The notes beneath the pieces were generated by a model. The model was not told where the DNA came from and ran no database searches. It worked only from the letters and a program-made list of their open reading frames with translations. This document shows, one piece after another, positions 15,353-24,902 of a DNA stretch of 47,845 bases. Source of the stretch: Pengzhenrongella frigida (GTDB taxonomy: Bacteria; Actinomycetota; Actinomycetes; Actinomycetales; Cellulomonadaceae); contig NZ_SDWW01000036.1 in the NCBI RefSeq assembly GCF_004168625.1, forward strand, positions 1 to 47,845. The letters are read 5' to 3'. The translations under genes and the position numbers were made by a program. Numbering within the stretch: the stretch's first letter is position 1; the number at the start of each line of letters is the position of its first letter.

Positions 15353-16939
15353 GTGTCGTCCCTCCCCACAAGTCCTTCACTTCCGCGCGAGTTCGAGCAC
15401 CCTGCCCTGCAGGACCTCGTCGTGCGCGGCCGCACCCACGGAACCGTGGACGCAGAATCGTTCCGCACCGCATGTGAGTCCGCCGAGGTCAACGACGCGA
15501 AGCGGCTCAAAGCCGTCTACCGCGGCCTGTCCTCCGCGGGCATCGTCGTCTCGGAGCCCATCGTGGCAAAGACCAAGATCAAGGCACGGGTGGCGGCCGC
15601 AACCACCACCGCACGCAAGACCACCAAGGCCACCGTCGACCCCGAGACCGGTGAGTCGGTCGAGTCCACGAGTGCCGCGAAGCCCGCCACCAAGCCGGCC
15701 GCTGCGAAGCGGGCACCCGCCGTCAAGCGGATCCCCGGCGCGAAGAAGGCCGTGGCCCCCGCCGAGACCGACGAGGCCAGCCCCGCTCCGGCGGTTCGCA
15801 AGCCGGCCGCCAAGAAGGCCGTCTCTGCGCGGGCCGCCAAGGCCGCCGCGACCCGCGAGGCGAAGGCGGATGCCGAGTCCCGGGAGAACGACTCCGAGCG
15901 GGCCACCGACAACCACGCGGATGACGTCGTGGTCGTCAAGAAGCCCGAGGACGAGTCCGAGGATGCCGGGTACACCTACTCCGACGCCGACGACGACGAC
16001 GCGCCCGCCCAGCAGGTCGTCACCGCGGGCGCGACCGCCGACCCGGTCAAGGACTACCTGAAGCAGATCGGCAAGGTCGCCCTGCTGAACGCCGAGCAGG
16101 AGGTCGACCTCGCGAAGCGGATCGAGGCCGGCCTGTTCGCGGAGGAGCGTCTCAACGCCGGGATCAAGCTCGAGCCCAAGGTCAAGCGCGAGTTCGAGTG
16201 GATCGCGTCGGATGGTCGGCGCGCGAAGAACCACCTGCTCGAGGCGAACCTGCGGCTCGTCGTCTCCCTCGCCAAGCGGTACACCGGGCGCGGCATGCTC
16301 TTCCTGGACCTGATCCAGGAGGGCAACCTCGGCCTGATCCGTGCGGTCGAGAAGTTCGACTACACCAAGGGATACAAGTTCTCGACGTACGCGACGTGGT
16401 GGATCCGCCAGGCGATCACCCGCGCGATGGCTGACCAGGCGCGCACCATCCGCATCCCGGTGCACATGGTCGAGGTCATCAACAAGCTGGCGCGCGTGCA
16501 GCGGCAGATGCTCCAGGACCTGGGCCGCGAGCCCACCCCGGAGGAGCTCGCCAAGGAGCTCGACATGACCCCCGAGAAGGTCGTCGAGGTCCAGAAGTAC
16601 GGCCGTGAGCCCATCTCCCTGCACACCCCGCTCGGCGAGGACGGTGACAGCGAGTTCGGTGACCTCATCGAGGACTCCGAGGCTGTTGTCCCGGCCGATG
16701 CCGTCAGCTTCACGCTCCTGCAGGAGCAGCTGCACCAGGTTCTGGACACGCTCTCCGAGCGTGAGGCGGGCGTGGTGTCCATGCGCTTCGGTCTGACCGA
16801 CGGTCAGCCCAAGACGCTCGACGAGATCGGCAAGGTCTACGGGGTCACGCGCGAGCGCATCCGCCAGATCGAGTCGAAGACGATGTCGAAGCTGCGCCAC
16901 CCGAGCCGGTCGCAGGTCCTGCGCGACTACCTCGACTAG
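15353..16939 (+). CDS. sigA: Principal RNA polymerase sigma factor (SigA/HrdB/RpoD)
   Basis: This 528-residue group 1 sigma factor directs housekeeping transcription. A degenerate region 1.1 is at about residues 20-75 ([21 protein letters not shown]). A Lys/Ala-rich low-complexity linker (about 80-210) follows, then region 1.2 ([28 protein letters not shown]), region 2 ([52 protein letters not shown]), region 3 ([12 protein letters not shown]) and region 4 ([27 protein letters not shown]). The GTG at 15353 has GAAAGG 6 nt upstream. It ends at a strong terminator. The mycobacterial homologue Rv2703 has dut, suhB, DUF4193, ceoB and ceoC nearby, as does this window. Confidence 0.96.
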   Translation: MSSLPTSPSLPREFEHPALQDLVVRGRTHGTVDAESFRTACESAEVNDAKRLKAVYRGLSSAGIVVSEPIVAKTKIKARVAAATTTARKTTKATVDPETGESVESTSAAKPATKPAAAKRAPAVKRIPGAKKAVAPAETDEASPAPAVRKPAAKKAVSARAAKAAATREAKADAESRENDSERATDNHADDVVVVKKPEDESEDAGYTYSDADDDDAPAQQVVTAGATADPVKDYLKQIGKVALLNAEQEVDLAKRIEAGLFAEERLNAGIKLEPKVKREFEWIASDGRRAKNHLLEANLRLVVSLAKRYTGRGMLFLDLIQEGNLGLIRAVEKFDYTKGYKFSTYATWWIRQAITRAMADQARTIRIPVHMVEVINKLARVQRQMLQDLGREPTPEELAKELDMTPEKVVEVQKYGREPISLHTPLGEDGDSEFGDLIEDSEAVVPADAVSFTLLQEQLHQVLDTLSEREAGVVSMRFGLTDGQPKTLDEIGKVYGVTRERIRQIESKTMSKLRHPSRSQVLRDYLD

Positions 16940-16954
16940 AGCGCGAGCGCGACG

Positions 16955-17029
16955 GCGGATGCGGTGTCATCCTCCGGCCAGAGGAGCCTTCGGGTGCCTC
17001 GCCGGAGGACGGCACCGCATCCGCTTTTT
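16955..17029 (+). terminator. Rho-independent terminator after sigA
   Basis: A long stem pairs GCGGATGCGGTG...CCTCCGGC with GCCGGAGG...CACCGCATCCGC, with small internal loops and an apical region around 16980-17000. It is followed by TTTTTGTTG at 17025, a classic U-tract. Confidence 0.88.
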
Positions 17030-17106
17030 GTTGTCCTCGGGCCTGCGCCCTCCGGCGGTGGGTTGCGAGGCCGATCTGCCTCGAGAAGCCCGCGGCCGAC
17101 TGCCCG

Positions 17107-17268
17107 GCGGGCGACGCCCCGACGCGCTACTTTGGTCATGCCCATGGCGTCGTGGGTAGACGGTTAGCACCGGCGTGCCGGGGACGACTAGATCAATGAA
17201 TCGTCTCGGGCGTCGCCTGCGGACCGCGCGGCGGTGCGTTCCCCACGCGACGCACCGCCGCTCCGCAG
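17107..17268 (+). ncRNA. Structured intergenic stretch, possible small RNA
   Basis: No convincing gene lies between the sigA terminator and the riboswitch. A TACTTT box (17128-17133) is followed by a nine-codon ORF (ATG 17138, MPMASWVDG). Further on, CCGGC/GCCGG and GACGA/TCGTC pairs form small hairpins. CTGCGGA + GCGGCGGTGCGT pairs with ACGCACCGCCGC + TCCGCAG (17217-17268), a 19-bp stem with a 4-nt bulge. An outer imperfect pair, GGCGACGCCCCGA with TCGGGCGTCGCC, encloses part of it. It may be a leader RNA, a small RNA or only a second terminator. I know no family that matches. Confidence 0.3.
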
Positions 17269-17328
17269 CTCGACGGACTTCACGGGCGAACAGGTCGGCT
17301 TAGGCCAAATGGGGCATACCTGCCGGAA

Positions 17329-17347
17329 ATCGGCTTGTTGCGCCGAT
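17329..17347. promoter_or_regulatory. Inverted repeat upstream of the riboswitch
   Basis: ATCGGC-ttgttgc-GCCGAT has perfect 6-bp arms with a 7-nt spacer. It lies just before a TACCTT box (17355-17360) and could be an operator. That box would place +1 inside the riboswitch P1 stem, so the true promoter may be further upstream. Confidence 0.3.
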
Positions 17348-17363
17348 CATGGGCTACCTTTGC

Positions 17364-17448
17364 GTCGTCAGCGAGAAGTGCAAACCCGCCGCGAGGCGGG
17401 GACGCAAAGCCACGGGACCCACCAGGGCCAGCCGGGCTGCCGAACGAC
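17364..17448 (+). promoter_or_regulatory. GEMM-I (cyclic dinucleotide) riboswitch aptamer
   Basis: The stretch has the conserved core of the c-di-GMP-I/GEMM family: GCAAACC, then a P2 stem CCGCC/GGCGG closed by a GCGA (GNRA) tetraloop at 17391-17394, then GGACGCAAAGCC. Next comes a variable second stem ending CAGCCGGGCTGCCGA, as in deltaproteobacterial members. GTCGT (17364-17368) pairs with ACGAC (17444-17448) as P1. The ribosome binding site AGGAG starts directly after P1, so translation control of the 65-residue ORF is likely. I cannot place the residue that separates c-di-GMP from 3',3'-cGAMP specificity with confidence. Confidence 0.8.
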
Positions 17449-17458
17449 AGGAGCAATC

Positions 17459-17656
17459 ATGAGCAACCTCAGCGGCGCCCTCCCCGAGAACGGCGCGAGC
17501 GGTCCTGCCTCCCACGGCGAGACGATCCCTGCTGACACTGCGGCCAGCGTCCCGGCTCGACCCCGGGCCGGCTCGTCCCTCGACGCGCTCGTGCGGCGCC
17601 AGGCGGCGGTCCGCACGGGTCAGCGGCTCGGCTTCGTGCCCGCCCAGGTCCGCTAG
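17459..17656 (+). CDS. Riboswitch-associated 65-residue protein, unrecognised
   Basis: A 65-residue ORF starts at an ATG with AGGAG 5 nt upstream, right behind the GEMM-type aptamer. An in-frame extension to 17234 would read through the riboswitch and is rejected. The N-terminal 40 residues are polar and Ala/Pro/Ser-rich, probably disordered (NLSGALPENGASGPASHGE). The C-terminal 25 are basic and may form a helix (SLDALVRRQAAVRTGQRLGF). No signal peptide, membrane segment or cysteine is present. It is monocistronic, ended by a perfect 15-bp hairpin. I recognise no family. Its position makes it the likely output of cyclic dinucleotide signalling. Confidence 0.65.
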   Translation: MSNLSGALPENGASGPASHGETIPADTAASVPARPRAGSSLDALVRRQAAVRTGQRLGFVPAQVR

Positions 17657-17715
17657 CGCGGTCGACCCCACCTCACTCGTCGACTGAGCTCGGTCGTCAC
17701 CCAGACCTCAGGCAG

Positions 17716-17751
17716 CAGAAGGGCCCCCTCCCAGCGGAGGGGGCCCTTCTG
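17716..17751. terminator. Strong bidirectional terminator hairpin
   Basis: Perfect 15-bp arms, CAGAAGGGCCCCCTC and GAGGGGGCCCTTCTG, surround CCAGCG. It lies between the riboswitch-controlled ORF and the convergent DUF7455 gene. Confidence 0.85.
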
Positions 17752-17787
17752 TCTGAGTCAACAGGGGTTAGCGCACTGGCTTCGTGC

Positions 17788-17997
17788 TCAGTGCGCGCTG
17801 CCGATTCCCGCGCCGTGCTCCTCAAGGAGCCGGGCGCTCTCGTCTTGCACGTGGGTCGCGAGCGCCTTGAACTTCGGCTCGTGCTCACGCGCGTGGTGGG
17901 CGCAGAAGAGCAGCTCGCCACTCGACATGAGGACGCGCACATACGCCTGCGCGCCACAGCGGTCGCAGCGGTCGGCTGCGGTCAGGGGCTGAGTCAT
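17788..17997 (-). CDS. DUF7455-type small zinc-ribbon-like protein
   Basis: This 69-residue protein opens MTQPLTAADRCDRCGAQAYV and continues with SGELLFCAHHAREHEPKF. The CxxC plus CxHH arrangement (Cys 11, 14 and 33, then His 35-36) suggests a single zinc site. Small proteins of this pattern are widespread in actinobacteria, often beside sigA and parE/gyrB genes as here. The function is unknown. The ATG at 17997 is chosen because conservation starts there; a longer reading to 18051 adds an unrelated sequence. It diverges from parE. Confidence 0.82.
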   Translation of the reverse strand: MTQPLTAADRCDRCGAQAYVRVLMSSGELLFCAHHAREHEPKFKALATHVQDESARLLEEHGAGIGSAH

Positions 17998-18147
17998 TGT
18001 CGCGTTCACAAACACATGTAACCATCCGCCGGGAGATCCGATGCCACCCAACGGGTCGAGTTCGCTACCCGCGAAGCGAAATCGGGATATTCACCCGAAA
18101 ACGACACCGAGACGGCACGGCGCCGCGGGTGTGTCGGTACGAGCGAT

Positions 18148-18153
18148 TACGCT
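18148..18153 (+). promoter_or_regulatory. -10 box of a probable leaderless promoter (parE)
   Basis: TACGCT is followed by 8 nt and the GTG at 18162. Confidence 0.45.
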
Positions 18154-18161
18154 CGGGCCTC

Positions 18162-20291
18162 GTGTCGACCGTATCCACGCAGTCCAGCTACACCGCCCGG
18201 CATCTCTCCGTGCTCGGGGGGCTCGAGGCGGTCCGCAAGCGCCCCGGGATGTACATCGGCTCGACCGACTCGCGCGGCCTCATGCACTGCATGTGGGAGA
18301 TCATCGACAACGCGGTCGACGAAGCCCTCGCGGGCCACTGCGACCGGATCGAGATCGTGCTGCACGCCGACTCGTCGGTCGAGGTCAAGGACAACGGCCG
18401 CGGCATCCCCGTGGACATCGAGCCGAAGACGGGCCTGACCGGGGTCGAGGTCGTCTTCACCAAGCTGCATGCCGGGGGCAAGTTCGGCGGCGGTTCCTAC
18501 GGGGCCTCGGGCGGGCTCCACGGCGTGGGCGCGAGCGTCGTCAACGCCCTGTCGTCCCGGCTGGACGTCGACGTCGAGCGTGGCGGCAAGGTCCACCGGA
18601 TGACGTTCCATCGGGGCGTCCCGGGTACGTTCACCGACCCGGCGTCGGGCCCGTCCCCGGACTCCCCGTTCGCGCCCTTCGTCTCGGGGTCGGAGCTCGT
18701 CGTCGTCGGGCGTGCCGCCAAGGCCCGCACGAGCACCCGCGTGCGCTACTGGGCCGACCGTCAGGTGTTCCCGGCGAACGCCGTCTTCTCCTACGACGAG
18801 CTCGTCACCCGCGTGCGGCAGACGACGTTCCTGGTGCCGGGCCTGGCGGTGACGGTGCGCGACGAGCGTCGGCTGGCGGGCACCCCCGGCGCCGAGGAGT
18901 CGCACACCGAGACGTTCCAGCACTTGGGTGGGACGGTCGACTTCGTCGACTTCCTCGCCCCCGATGCCCCGCTGACGGGCACCTGGCACCTGACCGGTGC
19001 CGGGACCTTCGTGGAGACCGTGCCGGTGCTCGACGAACGGGGCCATCTCACCCCGCAGGCGGTCACCCGTGAGTGCGAGGTCGACATCGCACTGCGGTGG
19101 GGAACCGGCTACGAGACCGAGGTACGCACGTTCGTCAACATCATCGCGACGCCGAAGGGCGGGTCGCACCTGGCCGGGTTCGAGGCCGGGCTGCTACGGA
19201 CGTTGCGCAAGGCGGTCGAGGCCAACGCCCGTCGGCTGAAGATCACCGCGCGCGGGGACGCGGAGCGGATCGAGAAGGACGACGTCCTCGCCGGGCTCAC
19301 CGCGGTGCTCACCGTGCGCCTGGCCGAGCCCCAGTTCGAGGGGCAGACCAAGGAGCTGTTGGGGACCGCCCCGGTGCGTGCGATCGTCGCCAAGGTGGTC
19401 GACGTCGAGCTCGCCAAGCTCCTCAACGCCACGACGCGGGACCAGAAGACGCAGGCGACGATCCTGCTGGACAAGGTCGTCGCGGAGATGCGCGCCCGGC
19501 TCAGTGCGCGCAAGCAGAAGGAGATCTCGCGTCGCAAGAACGCGCTCGAGACCTCGTCCCTGCCGGCCAAGCTGGCCGACTGCCGCAGCGACGACGTCGA
19601 GCGCAGCGAGCTGTTCATCGTCGAGGGCGACAGTGCGCTCGGCACGGCCAAGCTCGCGCGGAGCTCGGACTTCCAGGCCCTGCTGCCCATCCGCGGCAAG
19701 ATCCTCAACGTCCAGAAGGCGTCCATCACGGACATGCTCAAGAACGTCGAGTGCGCGGCGATCATCCAGGTGCTCGGGGCCGGATCCGGCCGTTCGTTCG
19801 AGCTGGAGGCCGCCCGCTACGGCAAGATCGTGCTGATGACCGACGCCGACGTCGACGGCGCGCACATCCGGACCCTGCTGCTCACCCTGTTCTTCCGGTA
19901 CATGAAGCCGATGGTCGCCGCCGGACGTGTGTATGCGGCGGTGCCCCCGCTGCACCGGGTCGAGGTGATCGGCGCCGGGTCGCGGAAGAACGAGTACATC
20001 TACACCTACTCCGAGTCGGAGCTCGTGGCGACGCTGAAGAAGCTCCAGCGCGCGGGGAAGCGCTACAAGGAAGACATCCAGCGGTACAAGGGGCTGGGTG
20101 AGATGGATGCCGATCAGCTGGCCGAGACGACCATGGACCCGCGCCACCGCATGCTGCGGCGCGTCACGATGGACCACGCCATCGATGCCGAGAAGGTCTT
20201 CGAGCTGCTGATGGGCAGCGACGTCGCACCGCGCAAGGACTTCATCGTCGCGGGTGCCTCGGAGATGGACCGCAGCAACATCGACGCCTGA
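18162..20291 (+). CDS. parE: DNA topoisomerase IV subunit B (ParE) / GyrB-type ATPase
   Basis: This 709-residue ATPase subunit of a type IIA topoisomerase works with the ParC-type subunit encoded at 22260-24758. The GHKL ATPase domain shows EIIDNAVDEALAGH (catalytic Glu about residue 46), DNGRGIPVD and the GGLHGVGASVVNALS lid (about 122-136). A transducer domain and the TOPRIM domain follow (VEGDSALGTAKLARS near 487, DADVDGAHIRTLLLT near 563), with the C-terminal KGLGEMDADQLAETTMDP. The GTG at 18162 has a TACGCT box 8 nt upstream. The EGDSALGTAK motif differs from the EGDSAGG of standard gyrase, which supports ParE. Decatenation rather than supercoiling is inferred. Confidence 0.92.
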   Translation: MSTVSTQSSYTARHLSVLGGLEAVRKRPGMYIGSTDSRGLMHCMWEIIDNAVDEALAGHCDRIEIVLHADSSVEVKDNGRGIPVDIEPKTGLTGVEVVFTKLHAGGKFGGGSYGASGGLHGVGASVVNALSSRLDVDVERGGKVHRMTFHRGVPGTFTDPASGPSPDSPFAPFVSGSELVVVGRAAKARTSTRVRYWADRQVFPANAVFSYDELVTRVRQTTFLVPGLAVTVRDERRLAGTPGAEESHTETFQHLGGTVDFVDFLAPDAPLTGTWHLTGAGTFVETVPVLDERGHLTPQAVTRECEVDIALRWGTGYETEVRTFVNIIATPKGGSHLAGFEAGLLRTLRKAVEANARRLKITARGDAERIEKDDVLAGLTAVLTVRLAEPQFEGQTKELLGTAPVRAIVAKVVDVELAKLLNATTRDQKTQATILLDKVVAEMRARLSARKQKEISRRKNALETSSLPAKLADCRSDDVERSELFIVEGDSALGTAKLARSSDFQALLPIRGKILNVQKASITDMLKNVECAAIIQVLGAGSGRSFELEAARYGKIVLMTDADVDGAHIRTLLLTLFFRYMKPMVAAGRVYAAVPPLHRVEVIGAGSRKNEYIYTYSESELVATLKKLQRAGKRYKEDIQRYKGLGEMDADQLAETTMDPRHRMLRRVTMDHAIDAEKVFELLMGSDVAPRKDFIVAGASEMDRSNIDA

Positions 20292-20351
20292 GGCTCGGCC
20301 GACGACCGCGGGTGGCCGGAAGCTCGGAGGCGACCCGCGCGGGTGCCTGGC

Positions 20352-20357
20352 TACCGT
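20352..20357 (+). promoter_or_regulatory. -10 box of a probable leaderless promoter
   Basis: TACCGT is followed by gggcgg (6 nt) and ATG 20364, the same arrangement as at 24891. Confidence 0.45.
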
Positions 20358-20363
20358 GGGCGG

Positions 20364-21479
<1,116 letters not shown>

Positions 21480-21562
21480 CGCGGACCTCCGCGACCGGGC
21501 CCCCGACCGCTACCATCGCGCAGGCGGCACGACGACGTGCGGCCCGGGTCGAGGGGGTACGG

Positions 21563-22294
21563 ATGACCGGAACGATGCGGGCCGCAGGACCGGACGACGG
21601 CCGGGTCGCGCGACGTCCCACCGCGCTCGCCGCCGGGGTCGCGGTGGCCGGCGTCACCGTCGCCGTCGTGCACCTGGTCGCGCTGCTGGCCGACGCCGAC
21701 GGGCTCGCGATGGTCACCAAGGCGCTCCTGATGCCGACGCTGGCCGCGTTCCTGGTCGCCTCGACCGCGGGGCCACGCCCCCGGATCGTTCGCCTCACGC
21801 TGGTCGCGCTGGGGTTCTCCTGGCTCGGTGACACCGCACCGTTCGCCGTGCCCGACGACCTGGCGTTCCTCGTCATGGTCGGCTTCTTCCTCGTCGCGCA
21901 GCTCGCCTACATCGCCGCGTTCGCGCCGGCGGCACGCACCGGGCCGCTGGGCCGCCGACCGGCACTCGCGGTCCCGTACGTGGCCGCCCTCGTGCTGCTG
22001 CTGGTCGCCTGCGTGCCGGGCGCGGGCACGCTCGTGGTGCCCGCCGTGGTCTACGGCGTGTGCCTGGTGACCATGGCGGCCCTCGCCGCCGGGGTGCACC
22101 CGCTGGCCGCCGTCGGCGGGGTCGTCTTCCTCTCCTCCGACGCGATGATCGCGCTCGGCGAGTTCACGACGTGGTTCACCCCGCCCGCCGCCGGGTTCTG
22201 GGTGATGCTCACCTACATCGCCGGTCAGGTCCTGCTGGTCACCGGGGTCCTCGCGTCGGTCAGCCGATCGCGTGCACCGGTGCCGGCAGCGTGA
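21563..22294 (+). CDS. Lysoplasmalogenase-like membrane protein (YhhN/TMEM86 family)
   Basis: This 243-residue polytopic protein with about seven or eight hydrophobic segments carries the two family Asp motifs: [11 protein letters not shown] (about residues 87-97) and [13 protein letters not shown] (about 190-202). The family hydrolyses the vinyl-ether bond of lysoplasmalogens. Activity and substrate in this organism are not shown, since plasmalogens are uncommon in aerobic actinobacteria. The ATG at 21563 follows GAGGGGG; a TACCAT box about 50 nt upstream may be its -10. Its last 35 nt overlap the 3' end of the oppositely transcribed parC. Confidence 0.82.
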   Translation: MTGTMRAAGPDDGRVARRPTALAAGVAVAGVTVAVVHLVALLADADGLAMVTKALLMPTLAAFLVASTAGPRPRIVRLTLVALGFSWLGDTAPFAVPDDLAFLVMVGFFLVAQLAYIAAFAPAARTGPLGRRPALAVPYVAALVLLLVACVPGAGTLVVPAVVYGVCLVTMAALAAGVHPLAAVGGVVFLSSDAMIALGEFTTWFTPPAAGFWVMLTYIAGQVLLVTGVLASVSRSRAPVPAA

Positions 22295-24758
22295 TCCCCG
22301 AGCCGTCCCGGCGCGGGTCGACCGGCGGCAGCTCGAGCGGCTGACCCGCCGACCCGCTGGCCCGCGGCGGCGCGATCCCGACCCAGGCCAGCTGGAGGGA
22401 GTCTTCGCCCTTGAGGAACCGGTGCGCCCGCACCCCCATCCCGCCGCGGTTCTTGGGCGGGTAGGCCGCGAACGGCGTCGTCTTGGCGGAGCCGGGGACC
22501 GTGCCGGGCAGCGCCGACTGCGAGCCGGCGATCGTGACCACCGCGTACTCGCGCCCGCCCGCTCCCAGCAGGTCCAACGTGCCGTCGCCGTCGCCGTCGG
22601 CGGCGGTGGTCGCGCCGAAGAACACCACCCGCTGGTCGTCGGCGAGCTTGATGCCGAGCATCCCGCCGGCGGTGCGGCCCTGCGGTCGGACGGCCGAGGC
22701 GCTGAAGCGGAGCAGCGACGCGTCCGAGCTGATCAGGACGAGCTCGTCGTCGTCGCTCACCGCAACGGCACCGACGACCTCGTCGCCGTCCTTGAGGGCG
22801 ATGACGTCCCACGCGTCCTTGTTGTTGGGCGGGTCGCCGGCGGCGACGCGCTTGACCACGCCGGACGCCGTCCCGAGCGCCAGGGTGGGCGCGGTCGCCG
22901 CGAGCGAGGCGAGCGCGAGCACGCTCTCGCCGGGCAGCAGCGCCACGACCTCGCTCACGGGCACCCCGCCGGACAGGCTCGGCGCGCCGTCGGTGCCGGG
23001 GAGCGCGGGCAGGTGCAGCACCTGGACGCGGACCATCCGACCCAGCGAGGTCACCGCGCCGATCTCGCCGCGGGTGGTGGCGGGGATCGCCGTGCGCACC
23101 ACGTCGTGCTTGTGCCGAGCGCCGGCGCGGAGCGGGGTGCTCTCATCACCGGTGCGTGCGAGCAGACCGGTCCCGGACAGCAGCGCCCAGCACGGCGAGT
23201 CCTCGATCTGCAGCGGGGTCGCGTTCTTGAGCGAGGCGGCCGGGGAGCCCGAGCCGTCGGAGTCGAGCAGGATCGTGCGCCGCGGCGTGCCGTGCACGCG
23301 GGCGACGTCGGCCATCTCGGCCGACACGATGCCGCGCAGCCGGACGTCGTCGGCCAGGATCGCGGTGAGCTCGGCGATCTCCTGGGCGAGCTGCGACTGC
23401 TCCTTCTCGAGCTCCATCCGGGAGAACTTGGTCAGCCGTCGCAGCCGCAGCTCGAGGATGTACTCCGCCTGGAGCTCGGACAGGTCGAACACGTCGCGCA
23501 GGCGGCCCCGGGCGGTCTCGGCGTCGTCCGAGGTGCGGATGACCTGGATGACCTCGTCGATGTCGACGATCGCGAGCAGCAGGCCTTCGACCAGGTGCAG
23601 GCGCTCGGAGCGCTTGGCCAGGCGGTACGCGCTGCGCCGCCGCGCGACGTCGATCCGGTGGTTGACCCAGACCTCGATCAGCTCGCGGAGGCCGAGCGTG
23701 CGCGGCTGACCGTCGACGAGGGCGACGTTGTTGATGTTGAACGAGTCCTCGAGCGGGGTGAACCGGTAGAGCTGCTCGAGCACCGCCTCGGGGTTGAACC
23801 CGGTCTTGACCTCGATGACCAGGCGCAGCCCGTGCTCGCGGTCGGTGAGGTCGACGACGTTCGTGATGCCGGTGAGCTTCTTGGCCTGCACGCCCTCCTT
23901 GATCTTCTCGATCACCCGCTCCGGCCCGACGAGGTAGGGCAGCTCGGTGACGACGATGCCCTTGCGCTTCGCGGTGACGTTCTCGATCCGGCTCGTCGCG
24001 CGGGTGCGGAACTGGCCGCGACCCGTGCGGTAGGCCTCGCGCACGCCGTCCAGGCCGACGATCTTCCCGCCCGTGGGCAGGTCCGGACCGGGCACGAACC
24101 GCATGAGGTCGTCGAGCGTCGCCTGCGGGTGGTCGACGAGGTGGCGCGCCGCGGCGATGACCTCGACCAGGTTGTGCGGCGCCATGTTCGTGGCCATGCC
24201 GACGGCGATCCCGGCCGCGCCGTTGACCAGGAGGTTCGGGATCGCGGCGGGGAGGACCTCGGGCTGGACCAGCTTGTTGTCGTAGTTCGGGACGAAGTTG
24301 ACGACGTCCTCGTCGAGGCCGACCGTCATCGCGAGCGCGGCGGGCGACTGGCGGGCCTCGGTGTAGCGGGGCGCGGCCGGGCCGTCGTCGAGCGAGCCGA
24401 AGTTGCCGTGCCCGTCGACCATGGGCAGCCGCAGCGAGAAGGACTGCGCGAGGCGCACGAGCGCGTCGTAGATCGACGCGTCCCCGTGCGGGTGCAGCTT
24501 GCCCATCACGTCGCCGACCACGCGCGCCGACTTCACGTGGCCACGGTCCGGGCGCAGGCCCATCTCGGACATCTGGTAGAGGATCCGACGCTGTACCGGC
24601 TTGAGGCCGTCGCGCGCGTCCGGCAGGGCCCGCGCGTAGATGACCGAGTACGCGTACTGGAGGAACGAGCCCTGCATCTCGTCGGCGACGTCGATGTCGA
24701 CGATGTTCTCGATGTAGTCCTCGGGTACCCCCGGCGGGGTGGCGGTGCGGCGCGCCAT
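22260..24758 (-). CDS. parC: DNA topoisomerase IV subunit A (ParC) / GyrA-type
   Basis: This 832-residue DNA-cleaving subunit of a type IIA topoisomerase pairs with ParE at 18162-20291. The breakage-reunion domain has [14 protein letters not shown], the quinolone pocket [17 protein letters not shown] and the active-site Tyr in [11 protein letters not shown] coiled-coil arm follows ([19 protein letters not shown]), then a C-terminal beta-propeller (about 520-832). A degenerate box KNRGGMG replaces the QRRGGKG box of gyrase A, which favours ParC. The residue matching E. coli GyrA Ser83 is Ala. AAGGGAG lies 9 nt before the ATG. The gene overlaps the lysoplasmalogenase-like gene tail to tail and diverges from the GNAT/ligase gene. 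Confidence 0.93.
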   Translation of the reverse strand: MARRTATPPGVPEDYIENIVDIDVADEMQGSFLQYAYSVIYARALPDARDGLKPVQRRILYQMSEMGLRPDRGHVKSARVVGDVMGKLHPHGDASIYDALVRLAQSFSLRLPMVDGHGNFGSLDDGPAAPRYTEARQSPAALAMTVGLDEDVVNFVPNYDNKLVQPEVLPAAIPNLLVNGAAGIAVGMATNMAPHNLVEVIAAARHLVDHPQATLDDLMRFVPGPDLPTGGKIVGLDGVREAYRTGRGQFRTRATSRIENVTAKRKGIVVTELPYLVGPERVIEKIKEGVQAKKLTGITNVVDLTDREHGLRLVIEVKTGFNPEAVLEQLYRFTPLEDSFNINNVALVDGQPRTLGLRELIEVWVNHRIDVARRRSAYRLAKRSERLHLVEGLLLAIVDIDEVIQVIRTSDDAETARGRLRDVFDLSELQAEYILELRLRRLTKFSRMELEKEQSQLAQEIAELTAILADDVRLRGIVSAEMADVARVHGTPRRTILLDSDGSGSPAASLKNATPLQIEDSPCWALLSGTGLLARTGDESTPLRAGARHKHDVVRTAIPATTRGEIGAVTSLGRMVRVQVLHLPALPGTDGAPSLSGGVPVSEVVALLPGESVLALASLAATAPTLALGTASGVVKRVAAGDPPNNKDAWDVIALKDGDEVVGAVAVSDDDELVLISSDASLLRFSASAVRPQGRTAGGMLGIKLADDQRVVFFGATTAADGDGDGTLDLLGAGGREYAVVTIAGSQSALPGTVPGSAKTTPFAAYPPKNRGGMGVRAHRFLKGEDSLQLAWVGIAPPRASGSAGQPLELPPVDPRRDGSGITLPAPVHAIG

Positions 24759-24890
24759 GGTGATCCGGCTCCCTTGAGTTTCACGTGATCGAACGTGCGG
24801 TCGTGCCTGCCGAGCGCGCGGTGCGTGCGTGGCCCCGACATTCTCCCCCGTCGCGGGTGGAACACGGCCCGGGACGCGGCGAGGACCGCC

Positions 24891-24896
24891 TAACCT
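24891..24896 (+). promoter_or_regulatory. -10 box of a probable leaderless promoter
   Basis: TAACCT is followed by gggcgg (6 nt) and ATG 24903. It lies in the 144-bp divergent region with parC. Confidence 0.5.
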
Positions 24897-24902
24897 GGGC
24901 GG

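Noticed and set aside
17138-17230. A tRNA-like fold near GGTAGACGGTTAGCACC
   Set aside because: No acceptor/T-loop pairing (GGTTCGA) or anticodon arm can be built; the stretch forms other hairpins.
17234-17458. An upstream in-frame extension of the 65-residue ORF
   Set aside because: It would translate the riboswitch aptamer, and the ATG at 17459 has the ribosome binding site.
22272-24788. An 838-codon plus-strand frame over parC
   Set aside because: It is an antisense composition artefact; parC is unambiguous.
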